Below, in pieces: positions 34,757 through 43,560 of a stretch of 64,000 nucleotides of DNA (position 1 is its first letter; each line of letters begins with the position of its first letter). The DNA comes from Clostridiaceae bacterium (GTDB taxonomy: Bacteria > Bacillota > Clostridia > Oscillospirales > Acutalibacteraceae), in contig CAJGBV010000001.1 of NCBI GenBank assembly GCA_904501755.1, positions 96,122-160,121 of the forward strand, read 5' to 3'. A program made the position numbers and the translations under genes. Under the pieces are notes generated by a model. It was not told the DNA's origin. It did no database searches and saw only the letters and a program-made list of their open reading frames with translations.

Positions 34757-36538
34757 ATGAAAAACTACACTATTGCACTTATGGGCAATCCTAATGTTGG
34801 AAAAAGCACGCTTTTTAATAAGCTTACAGGCAAAAGACAGCACACGGGCAATTGGGCGGGAAAAACCGTAGAAATAGCCAAAGCCGTTTATAAAACAAAT
34901 AAAGCCTGTTATCATATAATAGATTTACCCGGTATTTATTCCCTTGATTTTAAATCTCCAGAAGAAAAAATAGCTAAGGATTTTCTTTTATCAGAACAAT
35001 TTGATGCTGTACTTATCCTTACAGATGCCACAGACCTTAAAAGGAATTTTCTTCTAACCCTTCAGGTACTTAAAATTTGTCCAAAATCAATACTTTGTAT
35101 CAATATGATGGACGAAGCAAAACGCAGAGGTATAGAAATAAATACCAAAGGTCTTTCAAAAGAGCTGGGTATTCCCGTAATAACCTGCTCTGCAAGAAAA
35201 AACATAGACAACGTAAAAGAAGCTATTGAGCATATTGAAAATCTTGAAGATAAAGCTCTTTTACTTCCAAAAAAGGAGGAAATTTGCGAAAAATATATAA
35301 CCTACCATAAAGAACCCATAACCAAAACAGAAAAACACCTTGACAAACTTCTGTGCGGTAAATACACTGCCGTTCCTGTTATGGTTTTATTTTTGGCACT
35401 AATTTTGTGGATAACCATATCGGGTGCAAACTATCCGTCGCTGTTTCTTGCAAAACAGCTGACTACCTTCGGCGAAAAACTCGGCGAACTTCTACTCTCC
35501 TTATCTTTACCTTACCAGATTTACGGTATACTTATAGACGGTGCATACTCGGTTGCTGCTCAGGTAGTATCGGTTATGCTTCCTCCTATGGCTATATTTT
35601 TTCCTCTGTTCTCCTTGCTTGAAGAAAGCGGTTTTCTTCCACGCATTGCATTAAATCTTGACAAACCCTTTAAAAAAGCAGGAAGCAGCGGCAAACAGGC
35701 TCTTACTATGTGTATGGGATTGGGTTGTAATGCAGTTGGGGTTACAGGTTGCAGAATAATTCCCTCTGATAAACAACGGCTGACTGCCATTATTACAAAC
35801 AGTTTTATGCCATGTAACGGAAGATTTCCTACAATAATTTTACTTATTAGTATAATGCTTGGACATTTAACCTCATCACTGCTGAGTGCCGCTTTACTGA
35901 CTGTATTTATAATTCTTGCGGTTATCATTACATTTTTTATAACTAAGCTTTTAAACAGATGGCTTACAGGGGATGATATATCCGTAACCATTGAACTAAC
36001 CTCATACAAAAAGCCTCAGATTATAAAAATTCTTACAGAATCCTTTATACACAAAACTCTTCATATTTTAGGCAGGGCCCTTATTGTATCCGCCCCTGCA
36101 GGTATGATTTTGTGGTTGCTTGGCAACATTAATATAAACAGCACCTCACCTCTCGTTTTTCTGTCAGATTTTTTAGAACCAATAGGTAGTTTTCTTTGTA
36201 TGGACGGCACAATTCTCCTTGCGTTTATGTTAGGTATTCCTGCAAATGAAATCGTTCTTCCGATTGCTGTTATGATTTATACAGCAAGTAATAACATCTC
36301 TGCTGTATCTATTGAAGAAATCAGTAACATTCTCATTACTGAAGGCTGGAGCTTCTTTACAGCACTAAGCGTATGTCTCTTTTCACTATTTCACTGGCCC
36401 TGCGCAACAACACTGCTTACTATAAAAAAAGAAAGCAAGAGTATTAAATACACCCTGCTGTCTATGGTTATTCCCACCGCGATAGGAACTGTTATGTGTA
36501 TCTGTGTAAATCTTATTAGATTCCTGTTTACGTTTTAG
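34757..36538 (+). CDS. feoB: Ferrous iron transporter FeoB
   Basis: The 593-aa protein has an N-terminal G domain (P-loop GNPNVGKST, DLPGIYSL, NMMDEAKR) followed by a membrane domain. That domain has the paired Gate-like motifs (GFLPRIALNLDKPFKKAG ... GLGCNAVGVTGCRI) and a C-terminal half. FeoB imports Fe2+. It is shorter than the classical 700-770 aa proteins. No feoA or feoC is adjacent, and only a weak promoter lies upstream, so the partner must be elsewhere or dispensed with. Confidence 0.93.
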   Translation: MKNYTIALMGNPNVGKSTLFNKLTGKRQHTGNWAGKTVEIAKAVYKTNKACYHIIDLPGIYSLDFKSPEEKIAKDFLLSEQFDAVLILTDATDLKRNFLLTLQVLKICPKSILCINMMDEAKRRGIEINTKGLSKELGIPVITCSARKNIDNVKEAIEHIENLEDKALLLPKKEEICEKYITYHKEPITKTEKHLDKLLCGKYTAVPVMVLFLALILWITISGANYPSLFLAKQLTTFGEKLGELLLSLSLPYQIYGILIDGAYSVAAQVVSVMLPPMAIFFPLFSLLEESGFLPRIALNLDKPFKKAGSSGKQALTMCMGLGCNAVGVTGCRIIPSDKQRLTAIITNSFMPCNGRFPTIILLISIMLGHLTSSLLSAALLTVFIILAVIITFFITKLLNRWLTGDDISVTIELTSYKKPQIIKILTESFIHKTLHILGRALIVSAPAGMILWLLGNININSTSPLVFLSDFLEPIGSFLCMDGTILLAFMLGIPANEIVLPIAVMIYTASNNISAVSIEEISNILITEGWSFFTALSVCLFSLFHWPCATTLLTIKKESKSIKYTLLSMVIPTAIGTVMCICVNLIRFLFTF

Positions 36539-36600
36539 TTAACTAATTAACAATTTATAGGAACAAAAAATTGCTTTTTTTGATTAAAATGATAAATTTA

Positions 36601-36642
36601 AAAAATATCCTAAATTAGCTATTGTTTATTTAGGATATTTTT
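36601..36642 (+). terminator. Terminator of feoB
   Basis: Stem AAAAATATCCTAAAT / ATTTAGGATATTTTT with a 12-nt loop, AT-rich. The remaining 36541-36709 region holds only AT-rich leader sequence and the oadG ribosome binding site AGGAGG. Confidence 0.7.
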
Positions 36643-36709
36643 AGTATAATAATATGGGTTAATTTGTATCTACTTTTAACTTAATAATATATATAGGAGG
36701 TTACAAGAT

Positions 36710-36987
36710 ATGAGCGATACTTTATTCGTGTGCTTAATGGGCATGGGCACCGTATTTGTTGGTCTGATATGCATCATAATTGTATGTAAGATAGTCAGCG
36801 GCATTATACGGCTTTCTGAAAAGCACCTGCAGAAACTGCAGAGGCTACTCCTGCTCCCGCCGCACAGCCTGTCGGTGAAGAAATTCCCGATAAACAGCGC
36901 ATAATTGCTGCTGTATCAGCCGCTATTGCTGAAGAACTGGGAACCGATGTCGGCGCCCTTCGTATTTTATCATTCAAAAAACTCTAA
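36710..36987 (+). pseudogene. oadG: Oxaloacetate decarboxylase gamma subunit, frameshifted by one base
   Basis: From ATG 36710 (behind AGGAGG) the first frame gives a clear OadG membrane helix (LFVCLMGMGTVFVGLICIII) then loses sense after SEK and stops at 36904. One base back, from 36820, the other frame continues as KAPAETAEATPAPAAQ, then EEIPDKQRIIAAVSAA and AEELGTDVGALRILSFKKL, ending in TAA at 36985-36987. That is the standard OadG tail. The break falls in GAAAAG, where a fifth A would restore a 92-aa protein. Either a real mutation, a sequencing or assembly indel, or frameshifting; the first two are likelier. Confidence 0.85.
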
Positions 36988-37020
36988 ACAAATCTTCTTT
37001 TTATGAAAGGACAAAATAAA

Positions 37021-37386
37021 ATGAAAAAGTATAATGTAAATGTAAACGGTACTATGTACGAAATTACTTTAGAAGTTGTTGAAGGTGCTGACGTTACTGC
37101 TCCTGCTGCTACGCCCGCTCCTGTACAGGCTGCTCCTGCTGTAGAAGCTGCACCTGCTCCTGCCGCTGCTGATGGCGAACAGGTTAACAGCCCTATGCCC
37201 GGTAACATCCTTGCAGTTAATGTAAATGTTGGTGATACCGTTAAAGCCGGTCAGGTTCTTATGATTCTTGAAGCTATGAAAATGGAAAACGAAATTATGG
37301 CAGGTGTTGACGGCAAAATCGTTTCCCTTAATGTTCAGAAGGGTTCTACCGTTGAAACAGGCACTCTTCTCTGCGTAATCGGTTAA
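37021..37386 (+). CDS. Biotin carboxyl carrier subunit of the Na+-pumping decarboxylase
   Basis: The 121-aa protein has a short N-terminal part, an Ala/Pro-rich flexible linker (about residues 25-50) and a biotinyl domain with the MKM motif (LEAMKMENE, biotin on the Lys). It carries CO2 from the carboxyltransferase (oadA) to the beta subunit. ATG 37021 follows AAAGGAC. It sits between the frameshifted oadG and oadB. Carrier as separate polypeptide is typical of Clostridia decarboxylases. Confidence 0.93.
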   Translation: MKKYNVNVNGTMYEITLEVVEGADVTAPAATPAPVQAAPAVEAAPAPAAADGEQVNSPMPGNILAVNVNVGDTVKAGQVLMILEAMKMENEIMAGVDGKIVSLNVQKGSTVETGTLLCVIG

Positions 37387-37407
37387 ACTCATTCGGAGGA
37401 TAGACTG

Positions 37408-38769
37408 ATGAAAAATAGATATTTAAAGGCTATTTTTGCCGTACTTCTGGCAACCGCTTTACTTTTTACGGGTATCGGCGTTTTTGCCACCGGTGATGCC
37501 GAGCCTACCGACACTACTTCCGTTACACAGGAAACTGAAATTGTTCCTGAGGAGGCTATTAAAAACTTCCTTAATGAAACAGGCTTTAAAGCAGTTTTCG
37601 GTAACATTGCTAAAGGAATTTCAGGGCAAGGTTCTCCTTTTGAAAACTTTGTAACCAACTACGGTTATATTGTAATGCTTCTTATTTCCTTTGTTCTTAT
37701 TTACCTTGCTATCGGAAAGGGCTTTGAGCCTCTGCTCCTCTTACCAATAGCCTTTGGTATGCTACTTACCAATCTTCCAGGAGCCAATATGTTCCACGAA
37801 GCAATTTTTGCAGGCGGTCATATTAACTGGGAAACACTGGCTAACACAGGCGGTCTTCTTGACTTCCTTTATCTCGGTGTAAAGCTTGGTATTTATCCCT
37901 GCCTTATTTTCTTAGGCGTAGGTGCTATGACCGACTTCGGTCCCCTTATTGCAAATCCCAAGAGCTTACTTTTAGGTGCCGCTGCACAGCTTGGTATTTT
38001 TATGACCTATGTTGCAGCAAGTCAGTGGTTAGGCTTCGAGCCGTTTGAAGCAGCTTCTATTGGTATTATCGGTGGTGCCGACGGTCCTACTGCTATCTTT
38101 GTAACCAGTAAGTTAGCTCCCCACCTTTTAGGACCTATTGCCGTTGCAGCTTACTCCTATATGGCTCTCGTTCCTGTAATTCAGCCTCCTATTATGAAGG
38201 CTCTTACAACCAAGAAAGAGCGTCAGATAGTTATGAAGCCTTTAAGAGAGGTTTCGAAGAGAGAAAAAATCGTATTCCCTATAGCTGTTACTGTATTCGT
38301 TGCACTTCTCGTTCCCTCTGCTGCTCCACTGGTTGGTTGCTTAATGCTTGGTAACCTCTTTAAAGAAAGCGGCGTTGCTGACCGTCTTTGCAAGACCGCG
38401 CAGAACGAGCTTATGAATATTGTTACAATATTCCTTGGTGTTACAGTTGGTGCTACCGCTACTGCAAATACATTCCTTTCATTAAGAACAATTTACATTA
38501 TTCTTATGGGTGTAGTTGCTTTCGGTTTCGGTACTGCCGGCGGCGTTATTCTTGCTAAGATAATGAATCTTTTCTCTAAGAACAAGATTAATCCTCTTAT
38601 CGGTTCTGCAGGTGTTTCTGCTGTTCCTATGGCTGCCAGAGTTTCTCAGACAGTCGGCCAGAAAGAAAACCCCAAGAACTTCCTTCTTATGCACGCTATG
38701 GGCCCCAATGTTGCAGGTGTTATCGGTTCTGCTATTGCTGCCGGTGTACTCCTTGCTCTCTTTGGCTAA
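37408..38769 (+). CDS. oadB: Oxaloacetate decarboxylase beta subunit (Na+ pump)
   Basis: The 453-aa membrane protein has an N-terminal hydrophobic segment followed by an extra-cytoplasmic-looking spacer (about 30-80) and then the OadB core: GGADGPTAIFV with the Na+-coupling Asp, AYSYMALVPVIQPPIMKALT, GVSAVPMAARV, and MGPNVAGVIGSA. It decarboxylates carboxybiotin and exports Na+. The start at ATG 37408 follows GGAGG. The genetic order gamma (broken) - biotin carrier - beta - alpha supports a complete complex. Confidence 0.94.
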   Translation: MKNRYLKAIFAVLLATALLFTGIGVFATGDAEPTDTTSVTQETEIVPEEAIKNFLNETGFKAVFGNIAKGISGQGSPFENFVTNYGYIVMLLISFVLIYLAIGKGFEPLLLLPIAFGMLLTNLPGANMFHEAIFAGGHINWETLANTGGLLDFLYLGVKLGIYPCLIFLGVGAMTDFGPLIANPKSLLLGAAAQLGIFMTYVAASQWLGFEPFEAASIGIIGGADGPTAIFVTSKLAPHLLGPIAVAAYSYMALVPVIQPPIMKALTTKKERQIVMKPLREVSKREKIVFPIAVTVFVALLVPSAAPLVGCLMLGNLFKESGVADRLCKTAQNELMNIVTIFLGVTVGATATANTFLSLRTIYIILMGVVAFGFGTAGGVILAKIMNLFSKNKINPLIGSAGVSAVPMAARVSQTVGQKENPKNFLLMHAMGPNVAGVIGSAIAAGVLLALFG

Positions 38770-38783
38770 CGGAGGTATAAAAT

Positions 38784-40199
38784 ATGACTAAACTTAATAT
38801 TACAGATACAATTCTGCGTGACGCCCATCAGTCACAGGCTGCCACTCGTATGCGTATCGAAGATATGCTTCCAGCCCTTGAAAAGCTTGACAAACTTGGT
38901 TACTGGTCTGTTGAGTGCTGGGGCGGTGCCACCTTCGACGTTTGTATGCGTTTCTTAAACGAAGACCCATGGGAAAGACTTCGTACTATTAAAAAGGCTA
39001 TGCCCAACACTAAGCTTCAGATGTTGCTTAGAGGTCAGAACATTCTTGGCTACAAACACTATGCTGATGATGTTGTTGATGCTTTTGTTAAGAAGTCTAT
39101 TGAAAACGGTATTGATGTTATCCGTATTTTCGATGCTCTTAACGACCCTCGTAATATGGAACAGGCAATGAAGGCTTGTAAGAAATACGGCGGTATATGT
39201 GAAGCTGCTATGAGCTACACAATAAGCCCTGTTCATAATGAAGACTATTTTGTAGAACTCGCAAAAACTCTTGAGAAGATGGGTGCAGATGTTATCTGTA
39301 TCAAGGATATGGCTAACCTTCTTCTTCCCTATGACGCTTATTCTCTTATTAAAAAGCTTAAGGAAGCTGTTAAGTGTCCTATCCATCTTCATACCCACAA
39401 TACCACAGGTACAGGTGATATGACCTATCTTATGGCTGCCCAGGCAGGTGTGGATATTGTTGATACCGCCCTTTCTCCTTTTGGTAATGGTACTGCTAAC
39501 CCTGCTACCGAGGCTCTCGTTGCTACCCTTAAGGGTACCGAAAGAGATACCGGTCTTGACCTTGATGCATTAGCTGACGTTGCTGCCCATTTCAGAAGCG
39601 TTGCAGATAAGATGAAGGCTGACGGAACCCTCGACCCCAAGGTACTCAGCGTTGACACCAAAACCCTTATCTATCAGGTTCCCGGTGGTATGCTTTCCAA
39701 TATGCTCGGTCAGTTAAAACAGGCAGGCAAGGAAGATAAATACTATGACGTTCTTGCAGAGGTACCGAAGGTTAGAAAAGACTTCGGTTATCCTCCTCTT
39801 GTAACTCCGACCAGTCAGATCGTTGGAACACAGGCTGTAATGAACGTTATTGCAGGTGAACCCTACAAAATGGTACCCAAAGAATCCAAAGCTCTCCTCA
39901 GAGGCGAGTATGGTACCCTTCCTGCTCCTGTTAACGAGGATGTAAGAAAGAAATGTATCGGCGATGACAGCGTAATTACCTGCCGTCCCGCTGACCTTAT
40001 CGAACCTGAGCTTGAGAAGTATAAAGCTGAAGCAGGCGACCTTGCAAAATGTGAAGAAGATGTACTGAGCTATGCTCTCTTCCCACAGGTTGCTGCTAAA
40101 TTCCTTGAAGCTAAATATGGCAAAAAGGAAGAGGTTAAAGAAACTCCTGCCAACGATGATAACAGTGTTCGCACTCTTATTGTTCAGGACCTTTCTTAA
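38784..40199 (+). CDS. oadA: Oxaloacetate decarboxylase alpha subunit (carboxyltransferase)
   Basis: The 471-aa protein has the HMGL-like TIM barrel of OadA/PycB: DTILRDAHQS at the start, catalytic Lys region ICIKDMANLL, and metal ligands in HLHTHNTTG. A PYC_OADA conserved domain follows (LIYQVPGGMLSNM). It lacks its own biotin domain, which is encoded at 37021. It transfers CO2 from oxaloacetate to biotin. Ends in a terminator. Confidence 0.94.
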   Translation: MTKLNITDTILRDAHQSQAATRMRIEDMLPALEKLDKLGYWSVECWGGATFDVCMRFLNEDPWERLRTIKKAMPNTKLQMLLRGQNILGYKHYADDVVDAFVKKSIENGIDVIRIFDALNDPRNMEQAMKACKKYGGICEAAMSYTISPVHNEDYFVELAKTLEKMGADVICIKDMANLLLPYDAYSLIKKLKEAVKCPIHLHTHNTTGTGDMTYLMAAQAGVDIVDTALSPFGNGTANPATEALVATLKGTERDTGLDLDALADVAAHFRSVADKMKADGTLDPKVLSVDTKTLIYQVPGGMLSNMLGQLKQAGKEDKYYDVLAEVPKVRKDFGYPPLVTPTSQIVGTQAVMNVIAGEPYKMVPKESKALLRGEYGTLPAPVNEDVRKKCIGDDSVITCRPADLIEPELEKYKAEAGDLAKCEEDVLSYALFPQVAAKFLEAKYGKKEEVKETPANDDNSVRTLIVQDLS

Positions 40200-40209
40200 T
40201 AAAATGACC

Positions 40210-40239
40210 AACCCTCCGATGAAATTCGGAGGGTTTTTA
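40210..40239 (+). terminator. Terminator of the oad operon
   Basis: Stem AACCCTCCGA / TCGGAGGGTT, T-run. Confidence 0.85.
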
Positions 40240-40268
40240 TTGCTTAAAACAAAAAAATATGATATACT
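40240..40268 (+). promoter_or_regulatory. Promoter of the AlaX-type gene
   Basis: TTGCTT (40240-40245), 17-nt spacer, TATACT (40263-40268). Confidence 0.65.
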
Positions 40269-40284
40269 CTAAACGGTGATTATT

Positions 40285-41466
40285 TTGACAGAGAAGCTTT
40301 ATGACTATGACGCATATTTAAAAGAATTTACCGCACAGGTTATTTCCTGTACCCCATGCGAAAAGGGCTACAAGATAATACTTGATAAAACCGCTTTTTT
40401 CCCTGAGGAAGGCGGTCAGTACAGTGACACAGGCACACTCGGTGGCTGCGAGGTTTTTGATGTTCAGTTTGAAAACGGTGAGCTTATACATTATTGCCGT
40501 GAGGCTGTTTCAGGTGTTGTTGCAGGACAAATCGACTTCGATAAACGTTTTCGTAATATGCAAAACCATACAGGTGAACACATTATTTCAGGACTTGTCC
40601 ACTCCCTTTTCGGCGGCGAAAATGTAGGTTTTCATTTAGGACAAGATGAGGTTACCTGTGACTATGATATTGAGCTTAATGCTCAGCAGCTAAGAGAAAT
40701 TGAGTTTAAAGCCAATAAAGCTATATACAAAAATCTTTCTGTGAGAGGTTACTATCCAAAAACAGAAGAACTAAAAGAAATTAAATACCGTTCGAAAAAA
40801 GAAATAGACGAGGCTATAAGAATAGTTGAAATTGATGGTATTGACTGTTGCGCCTGCTGTGCACCTCACGTAAAAAGCACAGGGGAAATTGGCGTTATAA
40901 AGATTATCTCTTATATGCGGCTTCGCGGCGGTTGCAGACTTTTTATTGCCTGTGGACTTGATGCCTTTATGGATTATTCCTTAAAGCATAATGAAATCAA
41001 AGCTATCTCTGCACTTCTTGCCAGTAAACCGGAAGAATGTTCTTCAGGTGTGCAAAAAATATCTGACAGCCTTAAAAAGACTGCCAGAGAAGTAAATTTT
41101 CTTAAAGGTAAAATACTGGAAAATGCCGTTAAAGAGCTTAAACCCTGTAACAACGGTATGCTTATCTTTACAAACGAGCTTGATATGACTGCTCTGAGAA
41201 ACATTGTCAACCTTGCCAAAGACAAATCACCTTGTCTTTGCGGTGCCTTTTCGGGTAATGATGAAAATGGCTATTCCTATATAATTTACAGTGAAGACTT
41301 TGATGCAAACGAAAAGTCAAAAGATATAAACGAAAAGCTCAGTGGACGTGGTGGCGGTAAAAACAATATGATACAGGGCAGTGTAAAAGCTAACAGACAA
41401 GCCATCGAAAATTATTTTTCTTTCTCTTCTTCTTTTTCTATAAACAGTTCCTTGGTTGACTTATAA
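40285..41466 (+). CDS. Alanyl-tRNA editing protein, AlaX-L type with DHHA1 domain
   Basis: The 393-aa protein has an N-terminal beta-barrel similar to the editing part of AlaRS (TAFFPEEGGQYSDTG), the zinc motifs NHTGEHIISG and CCAPHV, and a C-terminal DHHA1-like RNA-binding part (SGRGGGKNNMIQGS). It removes misacylated Ser or Gly from tRNA-Ala. I chose TTG 40285, five bases after GGTGA; GTG 40276 has no ribosome binding site. The last 55 bp overlap the convergent radC gene. Confidence 0.88.
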   Translation: MTEKLYDYDAYLKEFTAQVISCTPCEKGYKIILDKTAFFPEEGGQYSDTGTLGGCEVFDVQFENGELIHYCREAVSGVVAGQIDFDKRFRNMQNHTGEHIISGLVHSLFGGENVGFHLGQDEVTCDYDIELNAQQLREIEFKANKAIYKNLSVRGYYPKTEELKEIKYRSKKEIDEAIRIVEIDGIDCCACCAPHVKSTGEIGVIKIISYMRLRGGCRLFIACGLDAFMDYSLKHNEIKAISALLASKPEECSSGVQKISDSLKKTAREVNFLKGKILENAVKELKPCNNGMLIFTNELDMTALRNIVNLAKDKSPCLCGAFSGNDENGYSYIIYSEDFDANEKSKDINEKLSGRGGGKNNMIQGSVKANRQAIENYFSFSSSFSINSSLVDL

Positions 41467-42122
41467 CGGCTCATTGACAAATATTCATTCTTTGTTACTA
41501 TATAGTGGTCTTTAAGATGCACACCCACATTCTTAAGCATTTCCTTAATTTCTTTAGTAGCCTTTATATCCGCTTCTGATGGCTCAGGCAAACCGCCGGG
41601 ATGGTTATGACATAAAACCACTTCGGTAGCGTTTCTTGAAATTGCCGAGAGTATAAGGTTTTTAGAATTTGCAACTACTGCGGATACATTACCATCAGCA
41701 ATAACGTCAACTCCTAATCTTTTGCCGCGGCTATCAAGACTCATCATAATCATTTTTTCTTCTGTTGCGGCGGCAAAATAAATAAGAAAATAACTGCCGA
41801 ACTCATCAAGGGTTGTAAGAAAGCTGCTTTCGTTTTTCTTTTCAAGCATATAAAGACTGTATGCTTCTTTAATCAGTCTAAAATGCTGTACCGTACGCTT
41901 TCCAATCCATTTGAATTTTAGCAGCTCTTTTTCAGGAGCATCCATAACATTTGCAACAGTGTGGTATTTATTCAAAAGCTCATGTGCAATATCGTTTGTA
42001 TTTCTGTAAGGCACCGAAAAGAACAGTATAATTTCAAGCTTTTCGTGTTCAGCAAGACCGGTAAAGCCGGTTTCGGAAAATTTTGAAAGCATTCTTTGTC
42101 TGTGTCCGTCATGTATTCCCAT
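41412..42122 (-). CDS. radC: RadC family protein (JAB/MPN metalloprotease fold)
   Basis: The 236-aa protein has an N-terminal UPF0758 helix-hairpin part and the JAMM motif near the C-terminal half (CHNHPGGLPEPSEADIK). Classical RadC roles in repair are disputed, and the biochemical activity is not established. It is convergent with the AlaX-type gene and overlaps its 3' end by 55 bp, an unusually long coding overlap. It is a single-gene unit. Confidence 0.9.
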   Translation of the reverse strand: MGIHDGHRQRMLSKFSETGFTGLAEHEKLEIILFFSVPYRNTNDIAHELLNKYHTVANVMDAPEKELLKFKWIGKRTVQHFRLIKEAYSLYMLEKKNESSFLTTLDEFGSYFLIYFAAATEEKMIMMSLDSRGKRLGVDVIADGNVSAVVANSKNLILSAISRNATEVVLCHNHPGGLPEPSEADIKATKEIKEMLKNVGVHLKDHYIVTKNEYLSMSRYKSTKELFIEKEEEKEK

Positions 42123-42189
42123 TTTTTACCTCGCACAATCTATTTTCTATTATTTTACTACTTTTTTCCTCTTAATTCAAGGTGATTTT

Positions 42190-43158
42190 ATGAAAGAATT
42201 TATTATTTCAGGTAACGATGCAGGTCAACGTCTTGACAAGTTTATATCAAAGGCTATGCCGCTGCTTCCAAAAGCTCTTATGTATAAATACATAAGAACA
42301 AAACATATTAAGCTTAACTCAAAACGTGCCGAAATCAGCACACGTCTAAATGAGGGCGATAAGGTAACTGCTTATATTTCCGACGAGTTTTTTGGAAGCA
42401 AGGAACCAAAATACGATTTTCTTTCTGCTGGGGATAAATTAAATATTGTATATGAAGACGAGAACATTCTTCTTGCAGACAAGCCACAGGGACTATTATC
42501 CCACCCTGATGAAAATGAGTATAACGATACACTTATCACCCGTATACAAAAGTATCTCTACAAAAAGGGTGAGTATAATCCGGAAAGTGAGAATTCCTTT
42601 AAACCCTCCCTTGCCAACCGCATTGACCGTAACACAGGCGGAATTGTCATTGCCGCAAAAAATGCACAGGCTCTGAGAATTCTTTGTGATAAAATCAAAA
42701 CAAGAGAGATAGACAAACGCTATTTAACGGTTGTTCACGGAGTTCCTAAACAAAAAGAAGCCTTACTTGAAGGCTATCTCGAAAAAAATGAAAGCAAAAA
42801 TAAGGTTTATCTTCAAAACAAAAAAACCGATAACAATCTTACTATAAAAACCTTTTACAAAACCTTAGCCTCAAAAAATGGCTTAAGCCTTTTGGAAATT
42901 CAGTTACTTACAGGCAGAACTCATCAGATACGTGCACACTTATCCTCTATAGGACACGCCCTGCTTGGCGACGGAAAATACGGCAAACTGAAAGAAGACA
43001 AAAAGTTAGGCTTTAGCAAACAGGCTCTATATTCATACAAGCTGACCTTCTGCTTTGAAAGTGATGCCGATACACTTAATTATCTTAATAACAAAACCTT
43101 TACGGTTGATGAAGTTTGGTTTGCAAAAGAGCTGTTCGGTTTTGAAATTCAAAAATAA
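42190..43158 (+). CDS. RluA family RNA pseudouridine synthase
   Basis: The 322-aa protein has an N-terminal S4-like RNA-binding segment (GQRLDKFISKAM) and the RluA core with the catalytic Asp in NRIDRNTGG. Further motifs are VVHG and GRTHQIRAH, plus GDGKYG in the C-terminal half. It converts uridine to pseudouridine in rRNA or tRNA; the target cannot be fixed (RluC/RluD class). The start follows AAGGTGATTTT. Confidence 0.9.
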   Translation: MKEFIISGNDAGQRLDKFISKAMPLLPKALMYKYIRTKHIKLNSKRAEISTRLNEGDKVTAYISDEFFGSKEPKYDFLSAGDKLNIVYEDENILLADKPQGLLSHPDENEYNDTLITRIQKYLYKKGEYNPESENSFKPSLANRIDRNTGGIVIAAKNAQALRILCDKIKTREIDKRYLTVVHGVPKQKEALLEGYLEKNESKNKVYLQNKKTDNNLTIKTFYKTLASKNGLSLLEIQLLTGRTHQIRAHLSSIGHALLGDGKYGKLKEDKKLGFSKQALYSYKLTFCFESDADTLNYLNNKTFTVDEVWFAKELFGFEIQK

Positions 43159-43221
43159 TACAAAATTTTCCTTGTGTATTGTCTTCACTTTTGCCCACAA
43201 TAACAGTGGAAGGTGAATGAT

Positions 43222-43413
43222 ATGAAAAACAGTAAAGATATTAAAGCTGAAATTTCGTCCATACCCATTATAGACCAACCGGAAAATGTCAACGAACTGA
43301 TTAATAAGTACGGAACCTATGAGATTCAACCAACTGCTGATACTTTAAACGATTATCCGTCTATTGCTCAAGGTCTATCACAAAAGGACAAAAATTCGAG
43401 AAAAATCTTTTAG
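43222..43413 (+). CDS. Small protein of unknown function, 63 aa
   Basis: Starts at ATG 43222 behind GGAAGGTGA, follows the pseudouridine synthase by about 60 nt and ends before a strong terminator, all of which support a real gene. Composition is polar, with no membrane helix or Cys pair (KDIKAEISSIPIIDQPENVN at the start, a SRKIF end). I recognise no family. Confidence 0.65.
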   Translation: MKNSKDIKAEISSIPIIDQPENVNELINKYGTYEIQPTADTLNDYPSIAQGLSQKDKNSRKIF

Positions 43414-43432
43414 ATAGAATACATTCTCTTCC

Positions 43433-43467
43433 CCCTCGCTTTGTTAAAAGCGAGGGTTCTTTTTTTG
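43433..43467 (+). terminator. Terminator after the RluA-small-protein pair
   Basis: Stem CCCTCGCTTT / AAAGCGAGGG, T7 run. Confidence 0.9.
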
Positions 43468-43497
43468 GATTTATCCGAAAAAAGTCTGTTTAATCCA

Positions 43498-43526
43498 TTG
43501 TAATCATTTCTTCATACTGTTAAACT
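43498..43526 (+). promoter_or_regulatory. Promoter of the GH16 pair
   Basis: TTGTAA (43498-43503), 17-nt spacer, TAAACT (43521-43526). Confidence 0.6.
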
Positions 43527-43560
43527 GAACTTAACAAAATAAATAAAGGGAGTGAGCACC

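Noticed and set aside
36710..36904. Programmed -1 frameshift in oadG
   Set aside because: The junction GAAAAG has only four A and no canonical slippery heptamer or downstream structure, so a one-base deletion is the simpler reading.
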